Shown here: piece by piece, positions 36,918 through 48,967 of the stretch
Numbering within the stretch: the first letter of the stretch is position 1
Layout of the letters: each line of letters opens with the position of its first letter
Assembly: GCA_013339765.2 (NCBI GenBank)
Contig: CM023450.1
Coordinates: 105,603,344-105,667,343, forward strand
Direction: 5' to 3'
Source of the DNA: Haemaphysalis longicornis
Lineage: Eukaryota > Arthropoda > Arachnida > Ixodida > Ixodidae
Length of the DNA stretch: 64,000 nt
Made by a program: the position numbers and the translations under genes
The notes under the pieces: model-generated
Told to the model about the DNA's origin: nothing
The model's input: only the letters and a program-made list of their open reading frames with translations
Database searches by the model: none

Positions 36918-37112
36918 GCCAACTGTATGTCTCGTCCTGGGTCCTTTTGGGATCCGCGGTTAGGCACCCGAATTCCGCTTCTTGACCTTGGAGGTGTCGG
37001 CTAGTACGAGCACTGGGCTCTTCGAGGAAGGCTAGCCGACCTGGCTGGGCTTACGGGGCCTTAAGGGGGTACTCAGCAAGAATGGGTCGTACCCGGCTCC
37101 TCCACTACGAAA

Positions 37113-37488
37113 TGTCACGAATGACACTCGGGTCGTCCAACGATGCAGGCTATAAGAAGGTTTAACAACTCTAAACGCGAAGCTTCCGCCCAGAGTGCGT
37201 ATACCAAAGCCTAAATTTGGTATCTATTCTCGCGCACAATATTGTATCCCTGCGCACGCACCCCGTAACCAACGGCTGGAAGCTAACTGCCCGAGCAGCG
37301 TCCGTTCACAGACGCCTATCCGCCTCGTTAAGCAGTGTAGTGATGCGTGCAGTCGATGATAATGGCAGACCTGAAGCGCGTCCCGAGGTAGGTGCGCTAA
37401 CTTCCACCGAGCAGCAGGAGACCATGGCATAAGGCGCACGCGTATATAGTAAACGGAGAGCTTAATGTCGTATAGCTGCCGCACGACA
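37113..37488 (-). repeat. Putative 5' LTR of the Ty3/Gypsy fragment
   Basis: On the minus strand a 376-bp segment starts TGTCGTGCGG and ends TCGTGACA. Eight bases later comes a PBS-like TGGAGGAGCCGGGTACG (about 37105-37089), then the gag leader. The TG...CA ends and position fit a 5' LTR. No second copy is present in the window, so the boundaries are inferred. Confidence 0.5.
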
Positions 37489-38245
37489 AAATCTCAGGCC
37501 GCCAACATCTCAGTCTGGCGGCCCACGATCTCGTTTCGAGGGCGCTCGGTTTCCATGCGCTTGCCGGGCAGATATTCGACAGCGGACCGCGGACGGCAAG
37601 TGCGACGCCTGCCTTAGCGCTCGTACGCGTCTAATCGCTCCCGCCTCTAATTGATGATCTCTCAAATGGAGACCGATATCGCCCGAGCTTGGTCGTTTTC
37701 TTTTTGCGTCCAGTGGGGTAATGAAGGTTAACCGATCCGAATCTCTGCCAAGTGTCTCAGTCCTGCCCGTACACACAACGGCCGTTTGCGTTCTTTCTTC
37801 TTTCTTCCTTTTTTTTTTTTTTCGCCGGCAGCTCAGTGTTTTGTGGCGTTCGATAGTGGACGTATATGAATACAAATTATACTGCGCTCTGCCGCCAAGA
37901 CCAACCCGTAATTAGGTAAAGTTTAAAATGCTTCTAATCACCATTTATGGGTCTTCCAATTTCAAATACACGCGCCTGAATACAGGAGTAGTGTGGCGAA
38001 TACGAACGGCCGCAATGGGCGCTTCCACGCTCTTGCCATAAAAATATCTACACCCCCTTTAGGCTAATAAGACTAACCTACAGCTGTAACCAGTGTTGCG
38101 CCTTTCTGACAAACATTTTGGTCATGGGGAAGTTGTGAAAATGTTTCGTATTTACCGTGGCCTCGAATGCTTCAAATACATAGGTGGGTATTGGAAGATG
38201 AGGCTCCCATAAAACGATTGTAAGCGACATTCTAATGCAGCCACG
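37489..38245. other. No recognisable feature
   Basis: Mixed-composition sequence with a T-rich tract near 37810. No domain was identified. Confidence 0.45.
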
Positions 38246-38764
38246 TTAAAGGAGCCAGTGAAGACAAAGTACAAGTTTGGTTTATTAGAAAGGCTGTTCT
38301 GTCCTGATAAAAATGATACCGATTTCATCGCAAACTTAAAAAAAAAAATAACGGAGATATTAAAGAAAACGCGTGGAGCTGTGGCGACTCGCTAGCCAGT
38401 TTCCAGCAACTTTTCTATGACGCCACAGAATCTTGTTTGGGTGATTGACGGCGGCCGAACTTATCAATCGCCAGGACACATGACTGGGCGATTGTAGTGG
38501 GGCCGCTAGTTCCGTTTGATCGAATCACTTGAATGCTAACGTGCACCTAACCCACTGAAAATTATATTTTTAGTGCTGGCCCATACGACGTCACTCGCGC
38601 CGATAACACGTCACTGTGGCGCGAAATTTGAAAGTTTTAAGTATTTCTTGCGTTTTTATCGGTTAAAAAACGTCTTTCGTGGCCGGAATGGAGCTGAGTG
38701 AGGTACTGAAGCCTAATTCTGTAAAGTTAAACAAAGTTGTATTTTCTCTTCATGGACCCTTTAA
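38246..38764. mobile_element. TTAA-flanked MITE, about 510 bp
   Basis: TTAA at 38246-38249 and 38761-38764 brackets a non-coding segment. Its ends are imperfect inverted repeats: AGGAGCCAGTGAAGACAAA on the left and AGGGTCCATGAAGAGAAAA inverted from the right. TTAA target sites suggest a piggyBac-like mobiliser, but the terminal bases are not the usual CCC, so the superfamily is uncertain. Confidence 0.6.
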
Positions 38765-38903
38765 GACATATTACACTTCGTCTGACAGCTAAGGATGTCC
38801 TATCACTGCACTTCTTTTCATACCGTTCAGTTCTAAAGATTACTACAAAAAATTAACATTTCTACTGCGAGGGGCATTGCAAGCCGCTCCCGCAGACATT
38901 CCG

Positions 38904-38956
38904 CCCTCCCTCCCTCCCTCCCTCCCTCCCTCCCTCCCTCCCTCCCTCCCTCCCTC
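38904..38956. repeat. (CCCT)13 microsatellite
   Basis: An uninterrupted CCCT tetranucleotide run. The complementary strand is GGGA-rich and could form a G-quadruplex. Confidence 0.97.
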
Positions 38957-40433
38957 ATCTCGCTCTTCCTCTCTTTCTCTCTATCACGCACAGACACACA
39001 CACAAGTGAAAAGCAAGAAATAAAACAAAGCGAAATAATACAAAGTGAAATCTACATAGAAATATTATAAAAATCGTCAGCATAAACCCAAATGAATTAA
39101 TAAACAAAATAAAAACCACAAAAACAAACACACACAACAATGAAGTGAACTATGCGCTTTTATAATAATAAATAAAGAACCTCCGAAACAAAGTATCAAA
39201 AATGTTCAACTAACCACTTAGGAAGTAGTGTGCGCCGACAGCTCAGTTACACAGTTACAAAACTCAATTACACACGATTGCACAAACAATGATAAAGTGA
39301 AACATACTCGGGAGAATCGACTAAAAATGCAACAAGGTCTCACTAATTGAGCGCACCCACTCGAGTAACGCACACAAAATTTTCTCACACCCCACAGACA
39401 ATTGCGTAGCGATTTCTGCACATTTTTTTTCTGTGTCAGTGTAAACCGCCGTGCGTGATAACAAAACGGTACATTACCACTTCCTGGTGAATTTTCGTTA
39501 TTGGCCGTTCAAATAGAGCTGGTTTACTAGAATATTCGTGCATCTGAATATTAGAGAGACAATTAGATAAAAAAGTGCAAACTGGGCATTCCACAATGAA
39601 AAAATGGCGTAAATCCCAGCAGCGTAAGCGAAGAACGGCACAAAAATGTCATAGGGCATTACTAGTGGTACATCGTGGCTAAAAGAATTTTGGATACATA
39701 TCCAATTGAAATGATATACACGAAATGAATAAATCAATGCGTTTCCTACAGCTGTCCTTCTCTCTTCTTGCTTCGAAGGTAGCCCCCGATGACTCCACTG
39801 AAAAGATACGGTTGTCTTCTCTCTGGTATGATCTACCGCTTCGGGTGGTGTTGAGGTTCAAGTTTGTTAAAGCTATTGCGTAAACATGCTTGTACTCAGG
39901 ATTATGACTACGTTAAGAATATGTACAGCTACTGCGTGCTTTACTGCACAGGAAGTCAGGTGTGCATACGAAAGGATTTTAAACACGCAAATATGCTACA
40001 AACAACAATTTAAGAGACCCCCGACTACATCAGTCAGTGAACTGCGTAAATAGCAGCCCGGAAGGAAGGAAGTGGAAAGGGAGAGTAGGCACAACAATGT
40101 TTCGACGTCGTTAGACATCATCTGCAGATCACCGCTAAGAACAAGCAAATAAAATAATTCACCAGGGCACCAAAGTCGGATTACTTGCTTTGAAGACGAA
40201 AGCCGTATGGCTTCCCCTGCCGATACCTATCAAAAATGCGTTTACTGCTACATCTTCTTCGCCTCTCTTCTTTGTTTTCGTTTCTCCGCATTTGGAAGGC
40301 TGAGTGGCGACACTTCACGCACACCATAGTCAGAGTTCCGCTGGAGTGCACCTTTTTGTAGCGTGCTGTCACGTTCACCTGTGACGTCAGCATATGCCGT
40401 CAGCGACGCACGGACTGTGGTAACACTTGTTCT
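38957..40433. other. AT-rich stretch without recognisable gene
   Basis: Strongly A-rich on the plus strand (39000-39200). No gene, RNA or repeat family was recognised. Confidence 0.5.
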
Positions 40434-40660
40434 ACCGGCCGCGGTGGCTCAGTCGCTAAGGCGCTGTGCTGCTGAGCACGAGGACGCGGGTTACGATTAC
40501 CGGCCGCAGCGACCGCTTTTCTGACGGAGGCTTAAAGCAAAAACGCCAGTGGTGTACGAGATTTCGGCACGCGTTAAGATCCCCACGTGGTCAAATTAAT
40601 CCGGAGCCCTCCACTACTGCGCACCTCATCGCCTGTCGTTGCGTCGGCGCGTTAAACCCT

Positions 40661-40697
<37 letters not shown>

Positions 40698-40791
40698 GCA
40701 ATCAACAGCAAGCAAGCAAGCAAGCAAGCAAGTCAATCAATCAAGCAATCAAGCAATCAATCAAGCAATCAAGCAAGCAAGTCAATCAATC

Positions 40792-40862
<71 letters not shown>
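40434..40862 (+). repeat. SINE (Ruka-like) with an expanded approximately 200-bp CAAT tail
   Basis: The SINE body (40434-40660) starts accggccgcggtggctcag, has box A and a mildly damaged box B (gggttacgattacc), and the ccccacgtggtcaaattaatcc block. Its (CAAT)n tail runs from 40661 to 40862 with AAGC-type variants (40709-40790) before resuming as pure CAAT. Flanking 12-bp repeats aacacttgttct (40422-40433) and aactcttgttct (40863-40874) differ at one base, giving the target duplication. Confidence 0.93.
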
Positions 40863-40864
<2 letters not shown>

Positions 40865-40874
40865 CTCTTGTTCT

Positions 40875-42588
40875 TCTGCTTGACACGTGCAGAGGTAGCG
40901 GGGTGATAACTCACTCGGCTTTAACACTGAACACCCGGTTTCAATTTTCGTACGAACTCAAACTTGTTTTTATTTGCTCTTTAAAGTGGCACTCATTTTT
41001 TGTAGCGGGCAACTGCGACAGCACCGGTTTTTCACATAATGTGAAATTTAAGGCACCCGCTTTGAAAAATACATCATGAAGGCAAGGCTAAAATACTCAC
41101 CCCGTAAAAAACATTCCGTTCAGCGCTAATCCCATAGCGACTAAATGAGTTTGCAGTAATGTCATTCTTTTTTTATTTTCGACGCGCAGCAGCTTTTGCG
41201 GCTTCCTGCTGCCTTGAAACGTTATCGCATAATCCGACATGTACGTGCTTTGAATTGCACGAACGCGGCATAACTGTAAATGTGCCTGCTTAGGCAATCT
41301 ACTTTTATCGTTGCTTCTGCCGAACCATGCACGGTAAACCGGGGTGCAATAATGAAGATGTACTCGCGGAATTTCTTCGTTTTCTATAAAATAAGGAAAC
41401 GGCTATATTTAATGTTTTTATATCCCATCGTCGAGCACACACTGCGGAGATATGACTCGAGGAAGCCTAATGGCTGCCCGGTCGATAAAATCGATTAGGA
41501 ATACAGCGCGAAGCGCTCGTGACTAGGCGGGTTCTTCTAGAACTACAAGGTATCTCCATCACCGAGTTTTGAAAGAGCAAGCAGGTCTCCATAATGAAGT
41601 TTTCATTAGCGAATGACGCCGGGAAATTTTGAGAGATTGCCAGAGTGCTCCGAACTTAATTTGAGCCAGCAAAAGAAAAAAAAATCAACCCTCTTAATGC
41701 TACAACTGATCAAAACGAAGCTTCGGAGCTGTTACGCTTGCCACGGTTCTGATATTAGGCATGCACGGGCGAAGCAGGCTGCATTAAGCTCGTTTGTGAA
41801 AACATAATCTGAGCATTATACGTAACCATTAAGAATTCACAGCGAACTGAGCATTCCCGGCCGAAATCGGTCGGGTCGTTTAAATTTCGTAGTAGGATCG
41901 CGAAGCTGCGAAGCGGTACTCTGTATGCAGGGCCCAACTATAGGAGCTGCCGGAGCGAGTTAAATCGTCTCCGCTATCGAATTGGTGAGAAATACACTTT
42001 CTGTCAGTCTGACAACCAGGCTTTATGGTCTGAAGTCATTGAAATGTGCTGGGTGCTTTCAGCGACCTATGATTCGTCAAGGCTGGCACGCTAGAGGTAA
42101 GCGTTTGATTGCTTACTAAGTTCGTGGAATGCAACTACAGTACACGCTGGTTATAACAAAATCGCTTTATTAGAAATCTCGCTTTTTTCGAAGTGTTTTA
42201 CGGTCCCCACTGCAGAGGCAGGATTGAGAGCTAATTATCCCCGCCTTCAACGTAGTATCGCTTATAATGGATCCAGTTTTCTGTACCGAGTACTTCGGCA
42301 TAACGAGGGTATACTGTGAAAGAAGGCAGGGGGTCGACTCTAGTTCAAATTAGTTTTCAGTTCGATCGAGGCGTTGCGGGAGGAGAATGAGGGGAGCGGA
42401 GCGCGCGCGCGCGTCATTTATACCGCGGAGCTACAGAGGCGCCCCCAGCGGAGTATGCAGTGGATACCGTCGCGTCTCTAACCCTAAGCTGCCTCGCATT
42501 ATCGCGCGTGGAGCCGCAGGTGTTGCCATTCGTTGCGCAATCCCGGAGAGGAGAGGAGAGGAGGAATGCCTCGCATACTACTCAGGGT
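40875..42588. other. No recognisable gene
   Basis: No domain or RNA gene. A GC-rich segment with a (CG)n-like core (gcgcgcgcgcgc) lies at about 42390-42410. Confidence 0.45.
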
Positions 42589-42797
42589 TCCCCTACGGGA
42601 AGATGACGACGGTGGTTGAACGCGAAGCTATCTCGTGATGGATTCTTTGGTTGGCCAATCCCTAGGGGCATCCTGCCACAATCATCATCAGCGGTGCCTG
42701 GCCAGGCATGCGCAGTGGGGGTGTGGACGCCGCACAACGGCGCCCACACAACGGCGGAGGGAACAGGCTCGACCATAAGCTGCTTCGCATCTAAAAG
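42589..42797 (-). repeat. Dispersed repeat, copy A
   Basis: The block 42589-42691 is about 97% identical to the reverse complement of 51281-51385. The outer end (gcttcgcatctaaaag, to 42797) also matches the outer end of that copy, while the middle differs. Both copies stay open in one frame (minus strand: CGRMPLGIGQPKNPSRDSF). This could be a coding remnant or coincidence in a short conserved block. The family is unknown to me. Confidence 0.6.
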
Positions 42798-42799
42798 AA

Positions 42800-43827
42800 G
42801 GAATGAAATGAAACCGCTGTGCGTTCGCTAAAAGCTAATGAAAGTAATAAAGCAAGTGGTTTAGCAAGGTACTGAAGAAGTGATGGCCTCCCACACCTGC
42901 ACAATTGAGTATAAGCGTAGCGAAAATACGTGAGGAATATTTTTTTTATCGTTGCTCCCCTGAGTGCATGCAGTGTGCGCTTTCGTGCATGCAGTGCCCT
43001 GCAGCGGTCAGTAAATTGGACACCTAAAAAGGGTTCGCGCGATTTATTACGCAAGTATAGTAAAAAAAGTCAAAAATTGATTCTAAATGTTTTCTTTGTT
43101 GCCTGATTATGAGCATTGTTGGGGGAAGGGGGGGGGGGTTACAAGCTGGTTCTGCACAATTGCTAATCAGAAGAGCCTATGCCTTGCAGCGAGTGATTTT
43201 TTTACTGTACCTCGTTGCTACAGCTAGCAAGTTCCTTCGCGGTCATTGGGCAAGAAAAAAATCAGACATGACCCATATTCACAAGAGGAAACCGGCGTCC
43301 TCTGCAAACAAGAGGAAACCGGGTACGGCAGGGGGGAAGAGGGGCACGTGGATGAACTCTAGTTGTTCTACACAAATCTTGATACTGTTAGCATTTTACC
43401 ACCTGGGAAGGTTGTCCTACGGATTTATGGGATCGTCACAACGGAGCCACAGTAACAGCGACGTCAAAAAGAAAGGCTGGCAGACACCATTAAAAAACAC
43501 TGCAGCAAAAGAAGCGCGGGTGGCCGAATTGTCTGAAATCCCAGCTTAGTAGCCACACAACATCAGGCATTAAAAAAGTAAAGCCCCTTTCTTAAGAGAC
43601 TGAAACGCGAAGCTTTCGCCCATGCAACCACCTGAGTGAAAGCCAAAGATCAAAATCCAAACTCTTTCGACCGTGTCGGAACGGCGCCATTGGATAGACG
43701 TCGGCGTCCTGTTATTTTAGGACTAAGTGAGGTGTGATGACTTTGAGAGTTTTGATATGGTATTGGGGACGATTAGGCGGAGCAATCGCCGGCAGCTATG
43801 CAAGGCTAAGTCCGCCTTATTCAACAA
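42800..43827. other. No recognisable gene
   Basis: The exact duplication acaagaggaaaccgg occurs twice near 43280 and 43309, and a G-run lies at 43127-43138. A 146-codon frame (43109-43549, plus) has no recognisable domain. Confidence 0.45.

Positions 43828-43862
<35 letters not shown>
43828..43862. repeat. (TTAC)n microsatellite
   Basis: About 35 bp of TTAC tetranucleotide. A T17 tract follows at 43905-43921, and an imperfect approximately 30-bp direct repeat around 'ttggctatcctgcagtgcg' lies near 43960 and 44045. Confidence 0.95.
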
Positions 43863-43863
<1 letters not shown>

Positions 43864-44150
43864 TAACGCGAGGGGCCAAGCTTCTATTCCGACAACGGGC
43901 AGCGTTTTTTTTTTTTTTTTTGAGGCGCTTGATATGCCTTTGCGGGAAATAATTGTGTAAGTTGGCTATCCTGCAGTGCGTTTTTTCCCAAAGAAAGCTT
44001 CGCGTTTTATCGTCATCATCATCATCTGCCATCCCATTGTGTAAGGTTGGCTTTTCTGCAGTGCGTTTTCGTATTCAACGGCAGCAGTGAGGCATAGAAA
44101 GGTTCGCCTTAAAAAGCTTCATGTCGCTGCTTGAGACACATGCTCACACA

Positions 44151-46460
44151 CGGCATCATCATCATCATCATCATCATCAGCCTACTCAGGTCCACTGCAG
44201 GACGAAGGCCTCTCCCATTGACCTCCGACCGCTCCTGTCCTGCGCTGATCGAGCCCACAGTTTACCCCCGAATTCCTTTATTTCATCCCTCCGTCGGATT
44301 AATGCCCATCCCCTTCTTCTAGACCCATCTCTTGGTACCCTAATTGGTACCCTGTTACCCTAATTGTCCACCGGTTGTCCGTTCGTCTCACTACACGGCC
44401 AGCCCAAGTCCATTTCTTTTTCTTTATTTGACTATGATATCTTCAACTCTAGTTTGTTCTCTGATCCAGGTAGCTCGTTTCCCATCCTTGAGTGTTATTC
44501 CGAACATTATTCGTTTCATGGACGTTGAGCCGATGTAAGTTTGCTCTCTAGTGTTTTAGTAAGGTGCCAAGTTTCAGCTCCGTATGTCATCATCGGCAGT
44601 ACGCAATGGTTGCAGAGTTTTTTTTTTTTGAGTGACACAGGTAGCTTACTTTTAATTATTTGAGAGTGCTTGCCGACTGCTCCCCAACCCATACGTATTC
44701 TGCGCCGGATTTCTCTCTCGTGGTTGGGGTCAGCACTAACCAATTTGTCCGAGGTCGTATTCTTTTACTTCTTCTAGCGTTTCGTTTCCTAAGCTGAAGC
44801 GGGCGTTTTTTGTGTGCTTGTTCTTCATTAATTTCTGATTTATTCATATTTCCTTTTAGCTCCGTGGCCATGCTTTCTGATTGTACTTCCTCAAGCATTA
44901 ATTGTTTGCAGGTGTTCTGCAGTTCTCACTCAGCAATTCCGCAATCCTCAGATGGCTCAAGTATTCCCCCGTTTATCCTTAATAGTATGCTTTTCCAGTC
45001 AAGCTTTCTAAATACCCCCTCCAGAGGTGCTGTGAATAGTTTTGGCGAGATGGTATCTCCCCGTATTACACATTTTCGGATCGGGAATTTATCGCTTTGC
45101 TTGAGGACGGGTTTCCTGCCCGTGCATCCCTTATATATGTCTTCTAGAAGTCGCCTGTAGGTCTCCTCTATTCCCTGGTATTTTAGTGCTTATAGTCATG
45201 GCTGGGGTGAGTACGGAATCAAACGCTTTATCCCAATCTATAAATGCCATCTAAAGTGGTTTAGTGTACACTGCGGATTTTCATATCACTTGATTGATCA
45301 CATGGATGTTATCCATGGTTGAGTACCCTTTCCTAAACCCAGCCTGCTTTCTAGGTTGTTCGTAACCCATGCTTTCATCTTTTCGGCTTGCTATAACTTT
45401 GGTAATCAGCTTGTAAACAACTGAGAGTGGGCTGATGGGTCTGTAATTGTCAGAGATCTTTGTGATCTCCATTCTTAAGAATAAGAATAATATTAGAATT
45501 TTCCAGGCTATGGGTACTTAATGAGTTTTCAAGCATTCCGAAAATTGTACAGCAAGCTTTTCCAAAACAATAGCTCCTCAATCTTTCATAAGATCCACGG
45601 TTATGCCATCGTTAACTGTAGGTATTTCTGTTTTCATGCAGTCAAGAGCCTTTCAAACTTCCTTTTTAGTTACTAGTGGGACATCGCAAGTTGAGCTTGT
45701 ACTCTCAGTAGTTTCCCCTGGTCTAACGTCGCTGGAATACAGCCTGGTGTACAATTGTCCTGCTACCTTTACTATCTCGTCCAAGATGTGCGTAATGCTA
45801 CCTGTGCTCGTCTCTGAGTGCGTACATCCTGTCTTTGCCGATGGCTAGCTTTCTCTTAGTTGCTTTCGAGCTTCCCCCTATTTGCAGAGTTTCCCGATCA
45901 CTGGTATGTCATGTGTACCAATGTCGTTTTTTTTATTTCGGTTGGTCAATTTCGACAGCTGGGCTAATTTATTACTGATCTGCCGTACTTGATACTTTCA
46001 TGTTCTTACGACCGGCAACTATGTTCCTTCGTTTCTTAGTTAGTTTTTCAGTTTGTTCTCTACATGTTGCTTCGCCCACAGGACGTTGCTGATTCACTGA
46101 GTGCCGATGTTAGGTTGTCATTTAGCTTGTCTACACTGGCCTCGTTCTGCTCGCCTAGAAGCGCTGAATTTGTTTTGAAGAGTTATTTTATACTCCTGCG
46201 ATCTGGCTCTGACTGACTCCAGGGGGTTTCTTTTAGTTTTCACGAGTTTCCTCCTTCCTCTTTTCGAGATTCATCCCTAGCTTGAATCTAACCATCCTGT
46301 GATCGCTGCACCGAATCTCACTTAGCGGCTCTACGTCTTGCACAATGCCCGGGTTGTCACTTTTAAAATGAAGTCAGTTTCACCGACCAACTCAACTCAC
46401 ACTCGGCACATTAGCCAAAAATGGCCTCCGTAAGTTTCCATGTGTATCTAGAAGGTCACC
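44151..46460 (-). mobile_element. RTE-type LINE, decayed, minus strand
   Basis: Read right to left, the APE-type endonuclease C-terminus shows RCSDHRMV with the SDHR motif at 46307-46296. The reverse transcriptase follows with NYRPISPLSVVYKL and QAGFRKGYST (45472-45281 frame), then RGDTISPKLFT (45062-45033). The catalytic FADD box at about 44955-44930 reads LRIAELL, with the aspartates lost. Downstream are LPMMTYGAETWHLT and, at the end, a (TGATGA)n tail (44179-44151). Multiple frameshifts make it dead. The 5' end is unclear beyond about 46460. Confidence 0.85.
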
Positions 46461-48432
46461 TGTACGATGCCGGTACCTCCGTGCACACGCATGATTTATG
46501 CCCATGTACATGCTTAGTATTCTTTTATCATCTTTAAGCACGAACTTCAGGTTCTACCGCGGGGAACTTCCACTGAGAATCACCGTAACTGCTGAGCCGG
46601 TAGAAAACAGCTGTCGCTGCAGGTCCTACTACCGTGGGGTGAGATCTAAGGCCCTTACTGCTGCGGGAATTCAAAGTAAATTGGGGTTATGTAAAATCTG
46701 TAAGAAATATGACGGCGCAATACCTGCTACGGTGGTAGTGGAAAGAGGGGAGCAAGGATTGCGTTCGTTGCAATAGGGAAGCTTCACACGCAAATATCTG
46801 TTGTGGCCGCAGAATTCTGATCGCGCGTGGCCGGATTCAATCCTCGAATGCGAATATGGATAGCGGTTGGTCACGTTAATCCTTCGATTATTCAGTCCTT
46901 CACGAGATGACGTGTGCTGGCCGGCTGGGCAGCCAAGTGCACACTGCACAGTGCCGGAGGTAGAGGTTGTTTGGAGCAGTACTGGGAGCGGGTCCACCTT
47001 GCGATCGCGTCCTCTGTGACGGCAGACGGAAGACCATTAGGTAGGAGATCCAGTAGGGGAGGTACTTGGGTCAGGAGTCTTGGGCATTATCGAAGCTTGG
47101 TTAATTCTTCATTCCTCTCTTCATCCTCCTCCATTCCCTCTTAAAAACTGCTATTTTAAATAGTCGAATTCTTCCAGGTGAAATCGTTTGTGGTGCCTGT
47201 GTGCGCGCTTGAAAGCGCGCGTGTGGTCACTTCTGTATGAATGCACCCATCACCTGTCACCTTATTCTATGTTCTCACCGATTCCTGCAAGAGATTAATT
47301 GACTGTGAAATAGTTTTGCTCTTTCAATATCTGTATGGATTTTGATATCATATATTCTTGCCACACGTAAATGTTGGTTGATGAGAGAAACGGTGCACGT
47401 CTTTATCGTCTGAAGAACCAGACTAGGCGTAATTAAAAAAAAAAAAAAAACTATAGGGTAAAAAACGCGATAATTGCAACCCGACACGGAAAGAAAGCGT
47501 AATGCATTGAAACTATTCGCGAATCAAAAGTGTTAAAAAAATCATGACCCCTGTTTAAGTATGTCCTTTGAAAAAAGGTGATTAGTAAAAAACGGCCACC
47601 CGTTCCCTTTATAAAACTAGCGTAATTGGACGGAGCCACAACCCAGTTATAAAATACTGTGGAACACAGGGAATTCGTACGATTTAGCGAGCGTATGACG
47701 TTCGATAGGGTGAGGAAACTAACGTGGCGAAACCTCGTCCGGAATAATACGCCACGCTACCTGCGTGACGTGCGGTATCCGATTTATATATAGCACGCAG
47801 CACCGCCGATGGCGCATTTCGAACGCAACAGAACGTCGAGAATGACAGGTTTCGTAAGTGCAATCACCCGTCGCTATTACCAGCGGGTGGCCAACCTTCA
47901 AGCGTAGCGGCGCAGGTGCTGTCTCGCGTAACACCGGATAGAGCCACCAAGACTGATTCTTGTGTGCGTCGAATGTCTCTAGTTCCCCTCCGACGGCGGC
48001 TTACGTGGAACAAAGCGAGGTGGCAACAACTCCGCACCGCCCTTTGCACGCCCATGCATACGCTCCATTGCTCATTCGGTTCTTTTCGCCCATTCTTCGG
48101 CGGTCGTTCATCACGTCCACGCTGGTCACCTGTTCTGCTAACAACTTTTCTGCCAGCTACGCAACGACGTCATTCCTCAACTCTGATCCTTCTTTGATCC
48201 TCTGATCCTCAACTCTGATCCTCAACTCTGATCCTCTGATCCTTGTTTGCTTCACATCCCTGTTGTCTTCCCAACCTTCCAATATGAGTTTGTGTGTTTT
48301 AGTTTCTCGTTTTTTTCTTCTTTTCTACGCTCGCTCGCGTGAGTGAGCCGGGTTCGTAGTAAGCGGACATTTTTAACTGTAATAAGATTCATATATCCCC
48401 GTTAAGTCACCACGCGTACACCTCCCTACTGC
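46461..48432. other. Unassigned, with a small minisatellite
   Basis: A tandem array of 'tcctcaactctgatcc' and shortened units occupies about 48174-48243. A short hairpin (gcgcgctt/aagcgcgc) lies at about 47203-47220. The sequence directly left of the RTE endonuclease may include more LINE 5' sequence that I could not recognise. Confidence 0.45.
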
Positions 48433-48953
48433 TTGAGTGCTGAGACTGTGGGCAGATGAGGCGGCTTTGCCAGCTGCGTCGTTGCCGGCAACTCCGCAGT
48501 GGGCCGGAAGGCACTGCAGATCTACGCTGGGTCCCCTTTGTATGGCTTGTAGGTGCAAAAGATTGATTTCCCAGGCCAGCTGTTCTTTTCGAAGCGATTT
48601 TAAGCTCTCGAGTGATGCTTGTGTACCAAAGTACACCATGCACAGACAAAAACTCGTATTTTCTTTGTGCAGGCAGCTTGGTGCGGGACTTAAGCTGAGG
48701 GCTGTTTTGGGTCCTTGGTCGGGTCCCAGTCAGGCTACACGAGCAATCAAAGCTCTCTTGGAATTTCTTCGGAGCACAGAACTGGACAAAGTTCTGTGAT
48801 TGAAAATTTGGGTGCATCAAACACATCTTTCGTTTTCACAGTTTTTTCTTTTTTCTCCCTTTTTTGTTTTTCTTCTCTCATCTAGCGTAGCAAGCAGCGC
48901 GACGGCTCGCGAACATCGCTGGTCTTCAAAAAAGGTATTCTCTCTCTATCCCT
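48433..48953 (+). mobile_element. 5'-inverted (twin-primed) LINE insertion with 14-bp TSD
   Basis: The right part (about 48660-48953, plus strand) is the C-terminal tail (LRAVLGPWSGPSQATRAIKALLEFL, stop at 48797-48799) and 3' UTR of the GPW-tail LINE family. The left part (48433 to about 48655) is the RNase H domain of such an element on the minus strand (QASLESLKS, then LPAHCGVAGNDAAGKAA). The final catalytic Asp of the GN..AD motif is Gly. Perfect 14-bp repeats cacctccctactgc (48419-48432 and 48954-48967) enclose both parts, so this is one insertion with an inverted 5' segment. Confidence 0.9.
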
Positions 48954-48967
48954 CACCTCCCTACTGC

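Noticed and set aside
40661..40862. CRISPR-like or satellite array
   Set aside because: The periodicity is a plain tetranucleotide tail of a SINE with a target duplication around it; there are no spacers.
40466..41079. Gln/Ser/Ile-Asn repeat frames
   Set aside because: Translations of the SINE and its CAAT tail, not a protein.
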